Assembly (NCBI GenBank): GCA_045594795.1
Contig: JAZNZF010000053.1
Location: forward strand, 1-38,555
Direction of reading: 5' to 3'
DNA length: 38,555 bases
Origin: UMGS1532 sp045594795
Lineage (GTDB): Bacteria > Bacillota > Clostridia > Oscillospirales > Acutalibacteraceae
Position 1 is the first letter of the stretch, and each line of letters starts with the position of its first letter. The position numbers were made by a program, and so were the translations under genes. Below are positions 1 to 6,933 of the stretch, in pieces. The notes under the pieces are model-generated. The model was not told the DNA's origin. It saw only the letters and a list, made by a program, of their open reading frames with translations, and ran no database searches.

Positions 1-180
1 TCTAAATTCAAGAGTGCAAAAACAGTTAAGGTAACAAAGAATAAGACTGTATCTAAAACCGTTAAAAAGCTAAAGGCTAAAAAGACCTACTACGTACGCG
101 TACGTACCTACAAAAAGGTAAGCGGTAAGTATTATTATTCAGGCTGGTCTTCTGCTAAAAAGGTTAAAACTAAAAAATAA
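1..180 (+). CDS. C-terminal end of a secreted Fn3/Ig-like surface protein (5' partial)
   Basis: Frame 1 is open from the first base to a TAA at 178-180, giving 59 residues. The peptide is very rich in lysine and contains TYYVRVRTYKK followed by YYYSGWSSAKKVK. This is the pattern of the last two strands of a fibronectin type III-like domain at the C-terminus of clostridial secreted proteins. The N-terminus lies outside the window, so the catalytic or binding part of the protein cannot be judged. A strong hairpin terminator follows 17 bases after the stop. The Fn3 reading is from pattern only; any basic beta-rich repeat would look similar. Confidence 0.6.
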   Translation, partial: SKFKSAKTVKVTKNKTVSKTVKKLKAKKTYYVRVRTYKKVSGKYYYSGWSSAKKVKTKK

Positions 181-196
181 ACCCTAAAAATAAATT

Positions 197-230
197 ACAC
201 CCACAGCAAAGCGTTGTGGGTGTTTTTTTG
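197..230 (+). terminator. Intrinsic terminator, probably shared by convergent genes
   Basis: A 9-bp stem (ACACCCACA at 197-205 with TGTGGGTGT at 215-223) is followed by seven T on the plus strand. The opposite strand has a weaker T-rich stretch, so the hairpin may also stop transcripts from tatD. Confidence 0.85.
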
Positions 231-239
231 CAGAGAAAA

Positions 240-1031
240 TTATTCTTGGTTTAAAAATAATCTCTTTGCGTTTTTATTTGTTGCACTGAGTATTTCCTTT
301 GTGGTAGTTCCACGGATTTTGGCTATTTTCTCTGCCACAAAGGCAATGTGACCCGAGTGGCAGGTTTTCCCTCTAAATGGGACGGGAGCTAAATACGGGC
401 AGTCGGTCTCCAAAAGCAAGCGGTCTAATGGTAGCATTTTTGCAACCTCAACCGTTTTGCGCGCATTTTTAAAGGTGACCACACCACCAATGCCTATATA
501 CATACCAAGCTTTAGAATCTCTTTGGCTGTTTCTACACTACCTGAAAAGCAGTGCATTACGCCTTTGGGCTTGTATTTTTTAAGTAGCTTTAAGCAGTCT
601 TCGTGCGCCTCGCGGTCGTGCACTATAACGGGAATATCGAGCTCGAGGCTTAGCTTTAGCTGTTCTTCGAACCACTTGTACTGTAACTCTTTATCAATAT
701 CCCAGTGATAATCAAGACCGATTTCGCCAAGCGCTACAACCTTTTTGTGTGAAAGTAGTTCTTTAAGCTTTGACAAATCAGGCTCGGGTTCTAAGTTCTC
801 TGGGTGAAAGCCTACCGCCGCATACACAAAGCTATGCTTATCCGATAGCTCTAATGCGGATTTTGAGGAGGGGATATCGCAACCGCAGGTAATAATATTT
901 GTAACACCCTTAAGGTGCAGTTGCTCCAAAAGGGTGTCTTTTATTCCGTCGAATCGCGAATCGTCGTAATGGGCGTGGGTGTCGAAAATGCCGTGGCAGT
1001 CCGGCACCCCTAAAAGCAATTCTTCTATCAT
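240..1031 (-). CDS. tatD: TatD-family metal-dependent hydrolase/DNase
   Basis: TatD proteins are TIM-barrel metallohydrolases of the amidohydrolase superfamily with 3'-5' exonuclease activity, acting in the cytoplasm. The family motifs are present in order: FDTHAHYDD with the two metal His (H19, H21), GEIGLDYHWD (E103), a later metal His in VHDREAHED (H138), MHCFSGS (H160) and ETDCPYLAP (D210). The start at 1031 overlaps the metG stop as ATGA, suggesting translational coupling. An in-frame ATG at 1043 is possible but has no usable ribosome binding site. Length is 263 aa, about 8 residues longer at the N-terminus than typical. Pairing with metG is common in Firmicutes. The in vivo substrate is unknown. 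Confidence 0.93.
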   Translation of the reverse strand: MIEELLLGVPDCHGIFDTHAHYDDSRFDGIKDTLLEQLHLKGVTNIITCGCDIPSSKSALELSDKHSFVYAAVGFHPENLEPEPDLSKLKELLSHKKVVALGEIGLDYHWDIDKELQYKWFEEQLKLSLELDIPVIVHDREAHEDCLKLLKKYKPKGVMHCFSGSVETAKEILKLGMYIGIGGVVTFKNARKTVEVAKMLPLDRLLLETDCPYLAPVPFRGKTCHSGHIAFVAEKIAKIRGTTTKEILSATNKNAKRLFLNQE

Positions 1032-2944
1032 CTTATTTTGCATCCCTCGGGAATATCGTCGGCAAAAATAACCTTAACATTATTTTCATCAACGTCTGCT
1101 GCAAGTATCATACCGTTGCTTTCTACTCCGCAAAGCACGGCTGGTTTAAGGTTAGAAACCACAATTACGGTGTGACCAATTAGGTCTTCGGGTTTGTACC
1201 AAGTGGCAATACCGCTTGCTACAATTCTATCCTTACCGCTTCCGTCGTTTAGGGTTAGCTTTAAAAGTTTCTTTGCGCGTTTAATAGGCTCGCAGGCGGT
1301 GATTTTGGCGGTAAGTAGCTCTACTTTTGCAAAATCATCTATAGAGATTTGCGGTAGTGTAATCACGTTTTCTGCCGCTTTTTCAGCCTTCTTTTCAAGC
1401 TCTGCTTTAATTTCAGCAAGTACCTTTTCTGTGTCAATTCTTGCGAATAGTGGCTGGGCTGTACCAACGCTATACTCTTTAACCGCGCCAAACTTAAGCT
1501 CGTTATTATTGCAGTTAAGCTGGTCTTTTATTTTTTGTGCACAGTCAGGCATAATGGGTTCTAACAAAGAGGAGAGTAGACGTATGCTTTCGAGCAGATT
1601 ATACATAACCGCCGAAAGTCGAGCCTTTTTGTCCTCGTCCTTTGCAAGTACCCAAGGCATAGTTTCGTCGATATACTTATTGCAGTGTTTTGCAAAGTTC
1701 ATAATTAGCGCTGCTGCGTCGGCATTGCGGTATTCGTCCATAAGCTTGTAGTATTTAGCTATAGTTTCGTCTGCGGCAGCCCTGAGGTTAGTATCAAACT
1801 CGTCAAAAGAGTCTGCATACTCGGTTTTGCCACCAAAATATTTATTAGTCATAGCAATACTGCGGTTTACAAGATTGCCTAAGGTGTTAGCAAGGTCGGA
1901 GTTGTAGCGACCAATAAAGCTTTCGTATGTGATGTTTCCGTCTTGTGCAAAGGGCATTTCGGCAAGCAGGTAGTAACGAACTGCATCAACGCCAAAGCGT
2001 GTTGCTAACTCGTCGGCATAAATAACGTTACCCTTGGATTTCGACATTTTATCCTCTGCAAAAAGCATCCACGGATGTGCAAGCACCTGCTTTGGCAACG
2101 GCTCACCTAAAGCCATAAGAATAATTGGCCAATAAATTGTGTGGAAGCGTACAATATCCTTGCCTATAACGTGTAGGTCTGCAGGCCAGTATTTTTTGTA
2201 CATATCACTACTGCCATCAGGATTATAACCAATACCGGTAATGTAGTTTGAAAGCGCGTCAATCCAAACGTAGATAACGTGCTTGTTGTCAAAATCAACC
2301 GGTACACCCCACTTGAAAGTAGAACGCGAAACGCAAAGGTCTTGAAGACCGGGTTTTAAGAAGTTATTTATCATTTCGCTACGTCTTGAATCTGGGCGGA
2401 AGAAATCGGTATTCTCCTCGTAATACTTAAGCAGTCTATCGGCATATTTAGAAAGCTTTAAGAAATAAGCCTCTTCTTTAGAATCAATGCAATCTCTGCC
2501 ACAGTCGGGGCACTTTCCGTCAACCAACTGAGAGGGGGTAAAGAAGGATTCGCAAGGCACACAGTATTTGCCCTCGTAGGTGCCTTTGTAGATATCACCT
2601 TGCTCGTACAGCTTTTTGAATATCTTTTTTACGGCATCCTCGTGGTAATCGTCGGTAGTGCGAATAAATTTATCGTAGGTAGTGTTAAGGCTATCCCAAA
2701 CCATTTTAATTTCGCCCGACACCGTATCAACGTACTCTTTAGGTGAAATACCCTGAGCTTTTGCCTGTTCTTCTATTTTCTGCCCGTGCTCGTCAGAGCC
2801 TGTCATAAAATAAACATCGAAGCCTTGTTTGCGCTTATAACGGGCAATCATATCAGCCAAAACTATATCGTAAGCGTTGCCAATGTGTGGCTTGCTTGAG
2901 GTATAGGCGATGGCTGTAGTAATATAGAATTTTTGTTTTTCCAT
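1028..2944 (-). CDS. metG: Methionyl-tRNA synthetase
   Basis: This enzyme charges tRNA-Met with methionine. The class I HIGH-type signature is SSKPHIGN at residues 16-23 and KMSKSKGN starts at 299. A zinc knuckle of the CxxC-x13-CxxC type lies at C128/C131/C145/C148. The C-terminal ~105 residues form the EMAP/OB-fold tRNA-binding domain used for dimerisation, ending in IPEGCKIR. I place the start at the ATG at 2944 because GAAAGG lies 9-10 bases upstream; an in-frame extension to 2977 has no ribosome binding site. Length is 638 aa, normal for the MetG form with the C-terminal domain. It is first gene of a metG-tatD pair with its own promoter. Confidence 0.97.
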   Translation of the reverse strand: MEKQKFYITTAIAYTSSKPHIGNAYDIVLADMIARYKRKQGFDVYFMTGSDEHGQKIEEQAKAQGISPKEYVDTVSGEIKMVWDSLNTTYDKFIRTTDDYHEDAVKKIFKKLYEQGDIYKGTYEGKYCVPCESFFTPSQLVDGKCPDCGRDCIDSKEEAYFLKLSKYADRLLKYYEENTDFFRPDSRRSEMINNFLKPGLQDLCVSRSTFKWGVPVDFDNKHVIYVWIDALSNYITGIGYNPDGSSDMYKKYWPADLHVIGKDIVRFHTIYWPIILMALGEPLPKQVLAHPWMLFAEDKMSKSKGNVIYADELATRFGVDAVRYYLLAEMPFAQDGNITYESFIGRYNSDLANTLGNLVNRSIAMTNKYFGGKTEYADSFDEFDTNLRAAADETIAKYYKLMDEYRNADAAALIMNFAKHCNKYIDETMPWVLAKDEDKKARLSAVMYNLLESIRLLSSLLEPIMPDCAQKIKDQLNCNNNELKFGAVKEYSVGTAQPLFARIDTEKVLAEIKAELEKKAEKAAENVITLPQISIDDFAKVELLTAKITACEPIKRAKKLLKLTLNDGSGKDRIVASGIATWYKPEDLIGHTVIVVSNLKPAVLCGVESNGMILAADVDENNVKVIFADDIPEGCKIR

Positions 2945-2978
2945 ACTTTTCAATCCTTTCAAAAGTACATATACCATT

Positions 2979-3007
2979 ATTTTACCATATTTAGCCCTAA
3001 TTTACAA
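2979..3007 (-). promoter_or_regulatory. SigA-type promoter of metG
   Basis: On the minus strand, TTGTAA (3007-3002), a 17-bp spacer and TAAAAT (2984-2979) precede metG. The 5' UTR would be about 28 nt, leaving no room for a T-box or riboswitch. Confidence 0.6.
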
Positions 3008-3030
3008 GTGTTAGCAAATTATTTTAAAAA

Positions 3031-3070
3031 TAAAAAAACGCACCTATTTCTATAAAAGAAACAAGCGCGT
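3031..3070 (-). terminator. Intrinsic terminator of mntP
   Basis: On the minus strand a 13-bp stem (3058-3070 with 3038-3050, three G-U pairs) is followed by seven T. It separates mntP from the metG promoter. Confidence 0.85.
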
Positions 3071-3084
3071 GTGTTAATTGTTTT

Positions 3085-3648
3085 TTAAAAACTAATAACC
3101 CCTAAATGCTCTAAAAGAATTTTTAAGCCTATAAGAATTAATATTACACCACCCGAAAGTTCGGCAGTCTTTTTGAATTTAGAACCAAAGAAGTGACCTA
3201 TCATAACGCCTATAAAGGATAAAGCCAAGGTTATAACACCAATAAGGCTAACAGAGGGAATTATGCTTACCCTTAAAAACGCAAAGGTTATACCTACCGC
3301 CAAAGCGTCAATACTTGTTGCAATAGCAAGCACTAAAAGTTCTTTTATGTTAAAGCAACCACAGTCTTCTTCCTCGCCACGAGCTGCCTCTACAACCATT
3401 TTGCCGCCTATAAAGGCTAAAAGGATAAAGGCAACCCAATGGTCTATGGGTGTTATGTATTTTTCAAAACCAGTGCCAAGCAGCCAACCGATAAGTGGCA
3501 TTAGACCTTGGAAACCACCAAAGAATAGCGCGATTATACCCGCCTGTTTGTAGTTGATTTTTGGCATTGCAAGGCCCTTGCATACCGCAACAGCGAATGC
3601 GTCCATTGAAAGACCAACGGCAATTAAAATAAGCTCGATAGTAGTCAT
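3085..3648 (-). CDS. mntP: MntP-family manganese efflux pump
   Basis: MntP (YebN, formerly DUF204) is a six-helix inner-membrane exporter that lowers toxic cytoplasmic Mn2+. The protein is almost wholly hydrophobic and shows the two internal-repeat signatures with acidic residues in membrane helices, GLSMDAFAV near the N-terminus and IATSIDALAVG near residue 110. The ATG at 3648 has AAGGGG about 8 bases upstream; the longer reading frame to 3669 would place that site inside the gene. Length is 187 aa, typical. It is monocistronic between its own promoter and terminator. No yybP-ykoY Mn2+ riboswitch fits in the ~20-nt leader. Confidence 0.93.
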   Translation of the reverse strand: MTTIELILIAVGLSMDAFAVAVCKGLAMPKINYKQAGIIALFFGGFQGLMPLIGWLLGTGFEKYITPIDHWVAFILLAFIGGKMVVEAARGEEEDCGCFNIKELLVLAIATSIDALAVGITFAFLRVSIIPSVSLIGVITLALSFIGVMIGHFFGSKFKKTAELSGGVILILIGLKILLEHLGVISF

Positions 3649-3675
3649 TTGAAGTACCCCTTTATACAATTAGCT

Positions 3676-3705
3676 ATTTTAACATAAAAAAGGGGCGCTT
3701 GTCAA
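3676..3705 (-). promoter_or_regulatory. SigA-type promoter of mntP
   Basis: On the minus strand, TTGACA (3705-3700), an 18-bp spacer and TAAAAT (3681-3676). Confidence 0.6.
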
Positions 3706-3725
3706 ATAAAAATAACGCTAAACTC

Positions 3726-3754
3726 TTGCTTTTTTAGGCGATGGTTGTTATACT
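3726..3754 (+). promoter_or_regulatory. Putative SigA promoter of metY-metA
   Basis: TTGCTT (3726-3731), 17-bp spacer, TATACT (3749-3754). The -35 is poor, which would suit a gene needing an activator. The short leader leaves no space for a SAM riboswitch. Confidence 0.45.
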
Positions 3755-3795
3755 AATAATGTATATGTAATTTCTTAATAAAGGAGTGTTCTTAA

Positions 3796-5079
3796 ATGAA
3801 CAAACATAATATAGAAACCAAGTGTGTGCAGGGTGGCTATACCCCAGGTAACGGCGAGCCTCGTCAGATACCCATTATTCAAAGCACTACCTTTAAATAC
3901 AACACAAGCGAGGATATGGGTAAACTGTTCGATTTAGAGGCTTCGGGGTATTTCTATTCCCGTTTACAGAACCCTACTTGCGATACTGTTGCCGCAAAAA
4001 TCTGCGAGCTTGAGGGCGGTACAGCCGCAATGCTTACTTCATCGGGTCAGGCTGCGTCTTTCTACAGTGTGTTTAATATCGCATCGTGTGGTGACCACGT
4101 TGTGTCTTCGTCTGCAATATATGGCGGCACCTATAATCTGTTTGCCGTTACAATGAAGCGTATGGGTATAGACTTTACCTTCGTTTCGCCCGACTGCACA
4201 GAAGAAGAGCTAAACGCCGCTTTCCGTGAGAACACAAAGGCCGTTTTCGGTGAGACCATCGCAAACCCTGCTTTAAGCGTTCTTGATATAGAAATGTTTG
4301 CAAAGGTAGCCCATAACCACGGAGTACCGCTTATTATTGATAACACCTTTGCAACCCCCGTAAACTGCAGACCTTTAGAGTGGGGCGCTGATATCGTAAC
4401 ACATTCCACCACTAAATATATCGACGGTCACGGTGCGACTGTTGGTGGCTGTATTGTTGATGGCGGTAAGTTCGACTGGACTAAGTACCCCGATAAATTC
4501 GCAGGTCTTTGCACACCCGACGAAAGCTATCACGGTGTAACATATACCGAGCGCTTCGGTCTTGAGGGTGCGTTCATAACAAAGGCAACTGCACAGTTAA
4601 TGCGAGATTTCGGCTCGGTACAGTCTCCCCACAACGCATTTATTTTAAATCTTGGTCTTGAGAGCTTGCATCTTCGTATGAAAAAACATTGCGAAAATGC
4701 TAAAGCAGTTGCCGATTACCTTTTAACCGACGACCGCATTGCTTGGGTACAGTACCCCGATTTAGAGGGTGACAAGTACTACGAGCTTGCTAAAAAATAT
4801 TTGCCAAACGGTAGCTGCGGTGTTGTAAGCTTCGGTGTAAAAGGTGGCAGAGCAGCGGCAGAAAAGTTTATGAAAGGCTTAAAAATTGCCGCTATTGAAA
4901 CCCACGTTGCTGATGCGCGTACCTGTTGCTTGCATCCTGCAAATGCAACCCATAGACAGATGAACGACCAAGAGCTTTTGGCTGCCGGCGTGCTTCCCGA
5001 CCTTATTCGCTTCTCTTGCGGTCTTGAGGGCGCCGAAGACCTTATTAACGATATAAAACAGGCACTTGATAACGTTTAA
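3796..5079 (+). CDS. metY: O-acetylhomoserine sulfhydrylase (PLP-dependent)
   Basis: MetY makes homocysteine directly from O-acetylhomoserine and sulfide with pyridoxal phosphate. The sequence shows the Cys/Met-metabolism fold-type I features: SRLQNPTCD near residue 55, TSSGQAA at 81-87 (phosphate binding), DNTFATP near 182, and the PLP lysine in HSTTKYIDGHG (K207). The 427-aa length fits MetY better than the ~390-aa cystathionine gamma-synthases. AAGGAG precedes the ATG. The gene runs directly into metA, which is predicted to make its acetylated substrate, so the pair forms a two-step direct-sulfhydrylation route. Residual uncertainty is only substrate preference. Confidence 0.95.
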   Translation: MNKHNIETKCVQGGYTPGNGEPRQIPIIQSTTFKYNTSEDMGKLFDLEASGYFYSRLQNPTCDTVAAKICELEGGTAAMLTSSGQAASFYSVFNIASCGDHVVSSSAIYGGTYNLFAVTMKRMGIDFTFVSPDCTEEELNAAFRENTKAVFGETIANPALSVLDIEMFAKVAHNHGVPLIIDNTFATPVNCRPLEWGADIVTHSTTKYIDGHGATVGGCIVDGGKFDWTKYPDKFAGLCTPDESYHGVTYTERFGLEGAFITKATAQLMRDFGSVQSPHNAFILNLGLESLHLRMKKHCENAKAVADYLLTDDRIAWVQYPDLEGDKYYELAKKYLPNGSCGVVSFGVKGGRAAAEKFMKGLKIAAIETHVADARTCCLHPANATHRQMNDQELLAAGVLPDLIRFSCGLEGAEDLINDIKQALDNV

Positions 5080-5103
5080 TTAACTAATATAGGAGTTTAA
5101 TAT

Positions 5104-6021
5104 ATGCCTATAAGAATACCAAACGACCTACCTGCAGTTAAAACCTTAGAGGGTGAGAATATTTTTGTTATGACCGAAACCCGTGCCATAACACAGGATA
5201 TCAGACCCCTTAAAATATTACTGCTTAACCTTATGCCAAAGAAGATAGAAACCGAAACTCAGTTATCCCGTCTTCTTGGTAATACACCGCTGCAAGTAGA
5301 GCTCGAGCTTATACACACAAAAAGCCACCGTTCCAAAAACACCGCGCCCGAGCATATGCTGGCGTTTTATAAAACCTTCGACGATGTAAAGCATCTTAAT
5401 TTCGACGGTATGATAATAACAGGCGCGCCGGTAGAACAGATGCCGTTCGAGGACGTTGAGTATTGGAACGAGCTTTGCGAGATTATGGAGTGGACAAAAA
5501 CCCACGTGCATAGCACCTTCCACATTTGTTGGGGCGCACAAGCAGGGCTTTATTATCACTTTGGTATAGATAAAAAACCGCTGGATAAGAAGATGTTCGG
5601 TATCTTCCCACACAAAGCAGAGTATAAACGCTCTATGCTACTTCGCGGTTTCGACGATACCTTTATGGTTCCACATTCGCGCCATACTGCTATTGACGAG
5701 GATGCGGTGCGAAACACCAAGGGCTTAAAGGTATTAGCCTCGTCAGAAGAGGCGGGTATCTATGCTATATCCACTAAAAACGGTAAGCAGATATTTATAA
5801 CGGGCCATTCCGAATATGATGCCGATACTTTAAAAAACGAGTATCTGCGCGACGTGGGTGAGGGCAAGCCGATAGAAATACCTAAAAACTATTTTCCTTG
5901 TGATAACCCCAAAAAATCGCCCATAGTTTCGTGGCGTTCCCACGCAAACCTGCTATATTCTAACTGGCTCAACTATTTTGTATACCAAACAACCCCGTAT
6001 GATATAGAAAAAATTAAATAA
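5104..6021 (+). CDS. metA: Homoserine O-acetyltransferase (MetA type)
   Basis: MetA acylates homoserine, the first committed step of methionine synthesis. The fold is glutamine-amidotransferase-like, with catalytic C142 in STFHICWGAQAG and H235/E237 in FITGHSEYD, at the same positions as characterised homologues. Residue 111 is Glu (ITGAPVE); Glu at this position is known to favour acetyl-CoA, while Gly favours succinyl-CoA as in E. coli. Despite the historical name it should therefore be an acetyltransferase, which fits the metY gene 24 bases upstream. Start ATG has AGGAG 9 bases upstream. Length 305 aa is standard. Confidence 0.95.
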   Translation: MPIRIPNDLPAVKTLEGENIFVMTETRAITQDIRPLKILLLNLMPKKIETETQLSRLLGNTPLQVELELIHTKSHRSKNTAPEHMLAFYKTFDDVKHLNFDGMIITGAPVEQMPFEDVEYWNELCEIMEWTKTHVHSTFHICWGAQAGLYYHFGIDKKPLDKKMFGIFPHKAEYKRSMLLRGFDDTFMVPHSRHTAIDEDAVRNTKGLKVLASSEEAGIYAISTKNGKQIFITGHSEYDADTLKNEYLRDVGEGKPIEIPKNYFPCDNPKKSPIVSWRSHANLLYSNWLNYFVYQTTPYDIEKIK

Positions 6022-6023
6022 TC

Positions 6024-6069
6024 AAAAACGCCATAGGCTTACCTTTAGCGATGCCTACGGCGTTTTTTC
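6024..6069 (+). terminator. Terminator of metY-metA, overlapping the convergent lipoprotein stop
   Basis: Stem ACGCCATAGGC (6028-6038) pairs with GCCTACGGCGT (6053-6063) with one mismatch and is followed by six T. The left side has five A, so it could also work on the minus strand, where the lipoprotein stop codon (6055-6057) lies inside the stem. Confidence 0.85.
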
Positions 6070-6480
6070 TATTTTTTCGGCAAGGGATACCTGACACACT
6101 ATTTCCCACTCTGCTTGGTTACCTTTGTATCTGCCTTTGTTTTCGGTAACAGTAATTGTTGTAGATGTTTCATATTGGTCTTGCAGAATAACTGAAATAC
6201 TACCTTTGCCCGTTTCAGACCATTTATCGACTTCGGTTATTTCGATATCAATGGTTATTGTTTCTTTGGCGTTAAGAGGAACAGTCCACGTATCTCCACT
6301 GTCTATAATTTTTCCGTTGCATGTGTAAACCCTTTTCCAATCGGTACCTACATAATTATTCCGGAGTTCTGTAGCTTCTATTGTTACCTCATAAACCGCG
6401 TGGGTGTAAACGATTTCTTTATTGCAGGAGGTAAATAACAGCGTTATAAATATGCAGATAAAAGCGGTTAGTTTTTTCAT
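6055..6480 (-). CDS. Small predicted lipoprotein, unknown function
   Basis: The product is 141 aa with a lipoprotein signal peptide: MKK, a hydrophobic run and the lipobox FTSC with the modified Cys at residue 19. The remainder is polar and beta-rich, with a strand-like run of Thr/Ile (ETITIDIEITE) that suggests a small beta-sandwich. I do not recognise the family. GAGGTGG lies just upstream of the ATG. Its transcription must either read through the terminator of RNA A, which ends about 10 bases upstream, or start at a promoter I cannot see. That coupling is the main clue to its regulation. Its stop lies inside the metA terminator. Confidence 0.7.
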   Translation of the reverse strand: MKKLTAFICIFITLLFTSCNKEIVYTHAVYEVTIEATELRNNYVGTDWKRVYTCNGKIIDSGDTWTVPLNAKETITIDIEITEVDKWSETGKGSISVILQDQYETSTTITVTENKGRYKGNQAEWEIVCQVSLAEKIEKTP

Positions 6481-6492
6481 AAATCCACCTCA

Positions 6493-6639
6493 ATAAAAAA
6501 GCACATCCCCGAAGAGATGTGCCGAAAAAGCGTTCCCTCGGACAGTTGCGACACTAACCATTATCCCACACGGAAATAGAGGAAAACACCTTTTACCAAG
6601 ATAGTTTTCCCGTGCAGGATTATATTTAGTTAGCATCGC
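6493..6639 (-). ncRNA. Structured small RNA, copy A of a tandem pair
   Basis: On the minus strand a promoter leads into a ~147-nt element. The predicted 5' end (6639) begins a 13-bp closing helix (6627-6639 with 6548-6560). Inside is an asymmetric loop, then an 11-bp helix (6610-6620 with 6563-6573) and an apical arm (6574-6609). A conserved linker containing GAGGGAACGC follows. The end is a 9-bp terminator stem capped by a UUCG tetraloop (6501-6522) with six T. Compared with copy B, the helices differ in sequence but still pair. The terminator ends next to the ribosome binding site of the lipoprotein, so this could be a free RNA or a regulatory leader. I do not recognise a known class. Confidence 0.75.
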
Positions 6640-6645
6640 ATGCCT

Positions 6646-6674
6646 ATTATACCATATTTTATTTATTTTTACAA
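6646..6674 (-). promoter_or_regulatory. SigA promoter of RNA A
   Basis: On the minus strand, TTGTAA (6674-6669), a 17-bp spacer and a perfect TATAAT (6651-6646). The expected start, 7 bases downstream, is the first base of the closing helix. Confidence 0.75.
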
Positions 6675-6688
6675 CTATTTTACTCAAT

Positions 6689-6830
6689 AAAAAAGCACAC
6701 CCCCGAAGAGATGTGCCGAAAAAGCGTTCCCTCAGTCGTTGCTACACGAACATCTCCACACGGAAATTAAGAGGAAAACACCTTTTGCCAAGGTATTATC
6801 CCCGTGTAGAGAATATTAAATTCGTGTAGC
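6689..6830 (-). ncRNA. Structured small RNA, copy B of a tandem pair
   Basis: This is the upstream paralogue of RNA A, ~142 nt. The closing helix is a perfect 10-bp pair (6821-6830 with 6741-6750) of different sequence from copy A. An 11-bp inner helix (6802-6812 with 6753-6763) and an apical arm with a 12-bp helix containing one mismatch follow. The GAGGGAACGC linker is identical to copy A. The terminator (6695-6716) has the same UUCG tetraloop and six T. The most conserved parts between copies are the apical GGTGTTTTCCTC, the linker and the terminator, so constraint falls on single-stranded and loop regions as well as the fold. The class is not recognised. Confidence 0.75.
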
Positions 6831-6836
6831 ATATTT

Positions 6837-6865
6837 ATTTTATCATACAAAAACTAAAAAGTAAA
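6837..6865 (-). promoter_or_regulatory. SigA-type promoter of RNA B
   Basis: On the minus strand, TTTACT (6865-6860), a 17-bp spacer and TAAAAT (6842-6837). The start predicted 7 bases downstream (6830) is the first base of the closing helix, as in copy A. Confidence 0.65.
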
Positions 6866-6870
6866 GCCTT

Positions 6871-6899
6871 GCATACTTTTTAATGCCCACACATATAAA
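6871..6899 (+). promoter_or_regulatory. Putative SigE-type (mother-cell sporulation) promoter of sipL
   Basis: GCATACT (6871-6877), a 14-bp spacer and CATATAAA (6892-6899) match the SigE consensus (KMATATT, 14-15 bp, CATACAMT) at 6 of 7 and 6 of 8 positions. The leader would be about 28 nt. The match fits the mother-cell role of SipL. Confidence 0.5.
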
Positions 6900-6933
6900 T
6901 TAGCAAGAAACATATCGACGGGAGTTGTAAAAT

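Noticed and set aside
6490..6687. 65-aa open frame on the minus strand across RNA A
   Set aside because: It crosses a strong promoter, structured helices and a terminator and has no coding signature; the sequence is better explained as RNA.
6493..6830. RNAs A/B as T-box, SAM, fluoride, purine or tandem glycine riboswitches
   Set aside because: None of the consensus cores of these classes is present, and each copy has its own promoter and terminator, unlike a tandem aptamer.
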